From positions 558,001-622,000 of the forward strand of contig NZ_CP075896.1 in assembly GCF_018604545.1 (NCBI RefSeq): a stretch of 64,000 nucleotides of DNA, in the 5' to 3' direction. Every line of letters begins with the position of its first letter. The first letter of the stretch is position 1. Source of the DNA: Streptomyces koelreuteriae. GTDB lineage: Bacteria > Actinomycetota > Actinomycetes > Streptomycetales > Streptomycetaceae. The notes under the pieces are model-generated. The model was given only the letters and a program-made list of their open reading frames with translations, ran no database searches and was not told the DNA's origin. This document shows, in pieces, positions 59,820 through 64,000 of this stretch. The translations under genes were made by a program, and so were the position numbers.

Positions 59820-60944
59820 TCAGACCGCTTGGGGCAGCGGCTCGGTCCGGTGGATCGGGGTCCCCGAGCCGGTGAGTGGCAGACCCGTTCCGCCACGCCT
59901 GGCCGCGACGATCTCCGCCGCGATGGACACGGCGGTCTCCTCGGGCGTACGGGCGCCCAGGTCGAGTCCGATCGGCGACCGCAGCCGGGCCAGCTCGCGC
60001 TCGCCGACGCCCGCTTCCCGCAGGCGCCGGTTGCGGTCCTGGTGGGTGCGGCGGGAACCCATGGCGCCGACGTAGGCGACCGGCAGGCGCAGGGCCTCCG
60101 TCAGCAGGGGCACGTCGAACTTCGCGTCGTGGGTGAGCACGCACAGCACCGTGCGTCCGTCGGTCCGAGTCGCCCGCAGATAGCGGTGGGGCCAGTCCAC
60201 GACGATCTCGTCGGCCTCGGGGAAGCGGGCCCGGGTCGCGAAGACGGGCCGGGCGTCGCACACGGTGACGTGATGGCCGAGGAGCTTGCCCGCCCGGACC
60301 AGGGCCGCCGCGAAGTCGATCGCGCCGAAGACGATCATGCGGGGCGGCGGCACGGCCGACTCCACGAGCAGGGTGATCCCGCCCGGGCAGTGCGAACCGT
60401 CCTCGGAAAGCTCGACCGTGCCCGTGCGGCCGCTGTCCAGCAGGGCACGGGCCTGGCTGATCGCCGTACGGTCCAGGTCCGGAGCGCCGCCGAGACCGCC
60501 TTCGTGCGAGCCGTCGGGGCGTACGAGCACCGACCGGCCGAGGAGGACGGCGGGCCCCCTGGCCACCCGGGCGAGAGCCACCGGCTCGCCTCGGGCGGCG
60601 GCCGACAGCGCGGCCGTCTCGTGTGTCTCGGAGGCGTCGTACGGGGTGACCATGACGTCGATGGTTCCGCCGCAGGTCAGACCGACGGCGAAGGCGTCCT
60701 CGTCGCTGTAGCCGAACCGCTCGACGAGCGTCTCGCCCTCCTGGAGGGCCTGGAGGCAGAGGTCGTACACGGCTCCCTCCACGCAGCCCCCGGAGACCGA
60801 GCCGATGGCGGTGCCGTCGGCGCAGACGGCCAGGGCGGCGCCGGGAGGGCGCGGGGCGCTGCCGCCGACGGCGACGACCGTGGCGACGGCGAACTCCCGG
60901 CCCTCCTCGATCCACTCCCGCAGCTGTCGGGCGAGGTCAAGCAT
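59820..60944 (-). CDS. XdhC/CoxI family molybdenum cofactor insertion protein (PaoD-like)
   Basis: This 374-residue protein has the N-terminal XdhC/CoxI segment (EGREFAVATVVAVGGSAPRPPGAALAV) and a C-terminal Rossmann domain (IVFGAIDFAAALVRAGKLLGHHVTVCDARP). These proteins bind and sulfurate the molybdenum cofactor before inserting it into the MoCo subunit. Its start overlaps the end of the MoCo subunit gene by 8 bp, so it is made from the same operon, in the same order as E. coli paoABCD. Confidence 0.9.
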   Translation of the reverse strand: MLDLARQLREWIEEGREFAVATVVAVGGSAPRPPGAALAVCADGTAIGSVSGGCVEGAVYDLCLQALQEGETLVERFGYSDEDAFAVGLTCGGTIDVMVTPYDASETHETAALSAAARGEPVALARVARGPAVLLGRSVLVRPDGSHEGGLGGAPDLDRTAISQARALLDSGRTGTVELSEDGSHCPGGITLLVESAVPPPRMIVFGAIDFAAALVRAGKLLGHHVTVCDARPVFATRARFPEADEIVVDWPHRYLRATRTDGRTVLCVLTHDAKFDVPLLTEALRLPVAYVGAMGSRRTHQDRNRRLREAGVGERELARLRSPIGLDLGARTPEETAVSIAAEIVAARRGGTGLPLTGSGTPIHRTEPLPQAV

Positions 60945-63051
60945 CGCCGCCCGCCATCAGGACACGGTCGGGCCGGATCGGCAGGTCGCGGTGGCGTACG
61001 CCGGTCGCGTGCCACACGGCGTTGGCGACCGCCGCCGCGGCACCCACGATGCCGATCTCGCCGATGCCCTTGATGCCCACCGGGTCGTCCGGGTCGGGGT
61101 CGTCGATCCAGTCGGCCTCGATGGGGGGCACGTCGGCGTGCGCGGCGACGTGGTAGCCCGCGAGGTCGGCGCCGTAGAGGCCGCCGCTGGCCCGGTCCCG
61201 TACGGCTTCCTCGTGCAGGGCCATGGAGATGCCCCAGGTCATGCCGCCGACGAACTGGTTGCGGGCGGTGAGCGGGTTGACGATGCGGCCGGCCGCGAAG
61301 ATGCCCAGCATGCGGCGGACGCGGACCTCGCCGGTGGCCGGATCGACGGCGACCTCGGCGAACTGCGCCCCGAAGGAGTGCCGCTCCTTCTGGGCGAGGG
61401 CGCCGATGGCCTCGCTCGTGTCGGACCGTACGGTGACGCCCTCCGGCGGGATGTCGGCGCCCGGAGCGAGGCTCTGGCGCAGTTCGTCGGCGGCAGCCGT
61501 GACGGCCCAGGCCCAGGAGCGGGTGCCCATCGAGCCGCCGGCGATCATCGCCGGGCCGAAGTCGCTGTTCCCGATGCGGACCCGGACGCGGTCCGTCGCC
61601 ACTTCCAGGGCGTCGGCGGCGACCAGCGTGAGCGCGGTCCTGGCGCCGGTGCCGATGTCGGCTGCGTTGATCCGCACCGTGAAGGTGCCGTCCGCCTCCG
61701 CGGTGACGGCCGCCGTGGAGGGCATGGCCCCGGCGGGGAAGGAGGCGGCGGCGGTGCCCGTGCCGAGCAGCCAGCGGCCGTCGCGGCGCACCCCCGGCCG
61801 CCGGTCCCGGTCCGCCCAGCCGAACCGGCGGGCGCCCTCGCGGAAGCAGGCGATCAGGTTGCGGCTGCCGAACGGCAGGCCGGACACCGGGCCCACCTCG
61901 GGCTCGTTGCGTACGCGCAGCTCGATCGGGTCGAGGCCGCACCGCTCGGCGAGTTCGTCGAGCGCCGACTCCAGCGCGAACGAGCCCGGAGCCTCGCCGG
62001 GGGCGCGCATCCAGGTCGGGGTCGGTACGTCGAGCCGGACGATCCGGCTGGCCGTGTGGTGGGCGTCCGCCGCGTACATCGACCGGCCCGCCGCGGCGCT
62101 CGGCTCGACGAACTCGTGCACGGCCGAGGTGAGGTTCAGGGACCGGTGCTCCAGCGCGCGCAGCCGCCCGTCCGCGTCGGCACCGAGCCTGACCCGCTGG
62201 GCCGTGGGGCTGCGGTATCCGGCGAGCGAGAACATCTGCCGGCGGGTCATGACGACCCTCACCGGGCGCTGCAGAACGGTCGCGGCCATCACCGCGCCCA
62301 CCTGGTGGGCGCGCACGCCTTTGCTGCCGAAGCCGCCGCCGACATGCTCGGAGCGCACCCGCACGGAGGCCGGGTCGAGGGAGAACAGGCTGGCGAGTTC
62401 GCCGGCGACCCAGGTGGTGCCCTGGTTGGAGTCGACGACCTCGAGCCGGCCGCCCTCCCACCGGGCCGTCGCCGCGTGCGGCTCCATCGGGTTGTGGTGT
62501 TCCTCCGGAGTGGTGTACTCCGCGTCCAGCACGACGGCGGACGCCGCGAGCTCGGCCTCCAGATCGCCCTTCTCGACCACGCCCGGCATATGGCCGTCGA
62601 GCGCGTACGCCTCGGCCTCCCTCTCGGCGCCGAACGCGACGTCGTGCGGCTCCTGTTCGTAGTCGACCTGGAGCGACTCGGCGGCCTCCCGGGCCTGCTC
62701 GGACGTCTCGGCGACGACCAGCGCCACCGGCCAGCCCAGGTGGGCGACCCGGTCGTGCTGGAAGAGGGCGATGCTCGGGTCCGGGGACATGCCCATCAGT
62801 CCGGCGTAGTCGGTGTCGACACGCGGGGCGTTCTGGTGGTGGAGGACGGCGAGGACCCCGGGCATCGCGAGCACGGCCTCGGTGTCCAGGGCGCGGACGC
62901 GGCCGCGGGCGACGGTGGACAGCACCAGCCAGCCGTGGGCGAGATCGGCGAAGGGGATCTCACCGGCGTAGCGAGCCGCTCCGGTGACCTTGTCGCGGCC
63001 TTCCACACGGGCGTGCGCGGAGCCGACGGAGCCCCTGGTGGCGGTGGTCAT
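60937..63051 (-). CDS. molybdopterin-binding aldehyde oxidoreductase subunit (PaoC-like)
   Basis: This 704-residue xanthine-oxidase-family subunit starts with SVGSAHARVEGRDKVTGAARY and has the MoCo-domain segments HVGGGFGSKG, MRAPGEAPGSFALE and, near the end, the active-site Glu region VGIKGIGEIGIVGAA. Length and order match PaoC and related periplasmic or cytoplasmic aldehyde oxidoreductases. It oxidises aldehydes to acids with electrons passing to the Fe-S and FAD subunits. Its ATG overlaps the FAD-subunit stop by 4 bp (ATGA). Confidence 0.9.
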   Translation of the reverse strand: MTTATRGSVGSAHARVEGRDKVTGAARYAGEIPFADLAHGWLVLSTVARGRVRALDTEAVLAMPGVLAVLHHQNAPRVDTDYAGLMGMSPDPSIALFQHDRVAHLGWPVALVVAETSEQAREAAESLQVDYEQEPHDVAFGAEREAEAYALDGHMPGVVEKGDLEAELAASAVVLDAEYTTPEEHHNPMEPHAATARWEGGRLEVVDSNQGTTWVAGELASLFSLDPASVRVRSEHVGGGFGSKGVRAHQVGAVMAATVLQRPVRVVMTRRQMFSLAGYRSPTAQRVRLGADADGRLRALEHRSLNLTSAVHEFVEPSAAAGRSMYAADAHHTASRIVRLDVPTPTWMRAPGEAPGSFALESALDELAERCGLDPIELRVRNEPEVGPVSGLPFGSRNLIACFREGARRFGWADRDRRPGVRRDGRWLLGTGTAAASFPAGAMPSTAAVTAEADGTFTVRINAADIGTGARTALTLVAADALEVATDRVRVRIGNSDFGPAMIAGGSMGTRSWAWAVTAAADELRQSLAPGADIPPEGVTVRSDTSEAIGALAQKERHSFGAQFAEVAVDPATGEVRVRRMLGIFAAGRIVNPLTARNQFVGGMTWGISMALHEEAVRDRASGGLYGADLAGYHVAAHADVPPIEADWIDDPDPDDPVGIKGIGEIGIVGAAAAVANAVWHATGVRHRDLPIRPDRVLMAGGDA

Positions 63052-64000
63052 CGGGTGGCCTCCTCGACGAGTTCGCTCAGCACGGCGACGACGAGGTTGC
63101 GCATCAGGGTCACCTTGTATCCGTTGTGGGGCAGGGGCCTCGCGGCGGCCAGTTCCAGCTCCGCGGCAGCCGCGAAGGTCTCGGCGTCGGCGGGTGCGCC
63201 GAGCAGGACGCCCTCGGCGGCGCGGGCCCGCCAGGGGCGGGAGGCGACGGCCCCGAAGGCCAGGCGCACGTCGTGCACGACGCCGTCCCGGACGTCGAGC
63301 GCGGCGGCGATCGAGCCGATGGCGAAGGCGTAGGAGGCGCGCTCGCGGACCTTGCGGTAGCGGGAGTGGGCGGCGACCGGGGCGGGCGGCAGGGTGACGC
63401 CGGTGATCAGCGCGCCCGGCGGCAGGGCGGTCTCCAGATGCGGGGTCTCCCCCACCGGCAGGTAGAAGTCGGCGAGCGGCACCTCCCCCGGCCCGTCCGC
63501 CGTCTCGTACGACACGGTCGCGTCGAAGGCGGCCAGGGCCACGCCCATGTCGGAGGGATGGGTGGCCACGCAGTGGTCGGAGGCGCCGAGGACGGCGTGG
63601 TTGTGGTGCTCGCCCTCGATCGCGGGGCAGCCGCTGCCCGGGCTGCGCTTGTTGCAGGGGGCGGTGACGTCGGTGAAGTAGCCGCAGCGGGTGCGCTGGA
63701 GCAGATTGCCGCCGACGGTGGCCATGTTGCGCAGCTGCCCGGAGGCGCCGGCCAGTACGGCCTGCGCCAACGCCGGGTAGCGGCGCCGGACTTCGGGGTG
63801 CGCCGCGAGGTCGCTGTTGGTGACGGTGGCCCCGATACGCAGTCCGCCGTCCTCGGTGGGCTCGACGCGGTTCAGGGGCAGTTCGCGTACGTCGACGAGG
63901 AGGGCGGGCCGCTCGACGCCGGTCTTCATCAGGTCGACCAGGTTGGTGCCGCCGCCCAGGAAGCGGGCTTCCCGGTCGCCTTCGAGCAGCGCCACGGCGC
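63048..64000 (-). CDS. FAD-binding aldehyde oxidoreductase subunit (PaoB-like), partial at window edge
   Basis: The visible 315 residues have the FAD loop FLGGGTNLVDLMK near the window edge and ATVGGNLLQRTRCGYF, then PCNKRSPGSGCPA and DHCVATHPSDMG. Four cysteines in this stretch match the extra [4Fe-4S] site of PaoB-type FAD subunits. The gene begins beyond 64000 and its N-terminal about 15-20 residues are missing. The [2Fe-2S] subunit (PaoA) is expected just outside the window. Confidence 0.88.
   Translation of the reverse strand, partial: AVALLEGDREARFLGGGTNLVDLMKTGVERPALLVDVRELPLNRVEPTEDGGLRIGATVTNSDLAAHPEVRRRYPALAQAVLAGASGQLRNMATVGGNLLQRTRCGYFTDVTAPCNKRSPGSGCPAIEGEHHNHAVLGASDHCVATHPSDMGVALAAFDATVSYETADGPGEVPLADFYLPVGETPHLETALPPGALITGVTLPPAPVAAHSRYRKVRERASYAFAIGSIAAALDVRDGVVHDVRLAFGAVASRPWRARAAEGVLLGAPADAETFAAAAELELAAARPLPHNGYKVTLMRNLVVAVLSELVEEATR

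Overview
The window is high-GC actinomycete chromosome and almost certainly Streptomyces or a close relative. Coding is dense with third-position G/C bias, GTG starts are common, RBSs are AGGAG-like, and the regulator families (PucR, ECF41/SigJ, SpoIIE-type phosphatases, STAS, TetR, LacI, MarR, MerR, HxlR) plus an orphan type III polyketide synthase are typical of that genus. No rRNA, tRNA, CRISPR array or replication origin was recognised. The mix of catabolic, regulatory and decayed mobile genes suggests an accessory region rather than core chromosome; this is inference.

Region 1 (1-13.9 kb) is catabolic and regulatory. A D-2-hydroxyacid dehydrogenase, a PucR regulator, an MFS importer, an SDR, a HAD hydrolase and a DAO-type flavin oxidoreductase are followed by a Tat-exported GH29 fucosidase with lectin-like domains divergent from a FadR-type GntR regulator. 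Next come an XRE-cupin regulator divergent from a DMT exporter, a PaiB-like flavoprotein and a B3/B4-domain protein. Region 2 (13.1-18.4 kb) is a compact module: a TetR repressor divergent from UDP-glucose 6-dehydrogenase, a UGT-like glycosyltransferase and a DHA2 exporter, which reads as glucuronidation plus export. Region 3 (18.4-29.6 kb) holds an ECF41 sigma factor, a zinc-ribbon/DUF3626 gene pair, an MHS transporter, STAS and two SpoIIE phosphatases, a GNAT and the type III PKS.

Region 4 (about 29.9-41.3 kb) is a scar-rich plasticity zone. It contains an MFS gene with an internal deletion, a YrhB-like gene cut by an in-frame TAG, a degenerate IS5-family transposase, and a second IS5-family element whose ends (20-bp inverted repeats, TAA target duplication) enclose the transposase and an unrelated membrane-protein gene. 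A fused remnant of a GT2 glycosyltransferase and a TraG/VirD4-like coupling protein runs into the 3' end of an hxlR gene. Intact genes in this zone include an APH-like phosphotransferase, a GNAT, an isochorismatase-fold protein, a methyltransferase and a secreted S33 peptidase.

Region 5 (41.3-64 kb) is dominated by redox and stress genes. An F420-reductase-like protein, two SnoaL-like proteins, a MerR regulator flanked by two matching 19-bp-spacer promoters, a luciferase-like monooxygenase, an Old Yellow Enzyme and a pirin come first. A MarR pair, a TPR protein, a PepSY protein, a peptide deformylase and an ABC-F ATPase with a structured leader follow. The right end has a disulfide reductase, thioredoxin, a benzaldehyde dehydrogenase-like ALDH, a LacI regulator, a TetR/FMN-reductase pair with two palindromic operators, and a PaoBCD-like molybdenum aldehyde oxidoreductase operon that runs off the right edge.
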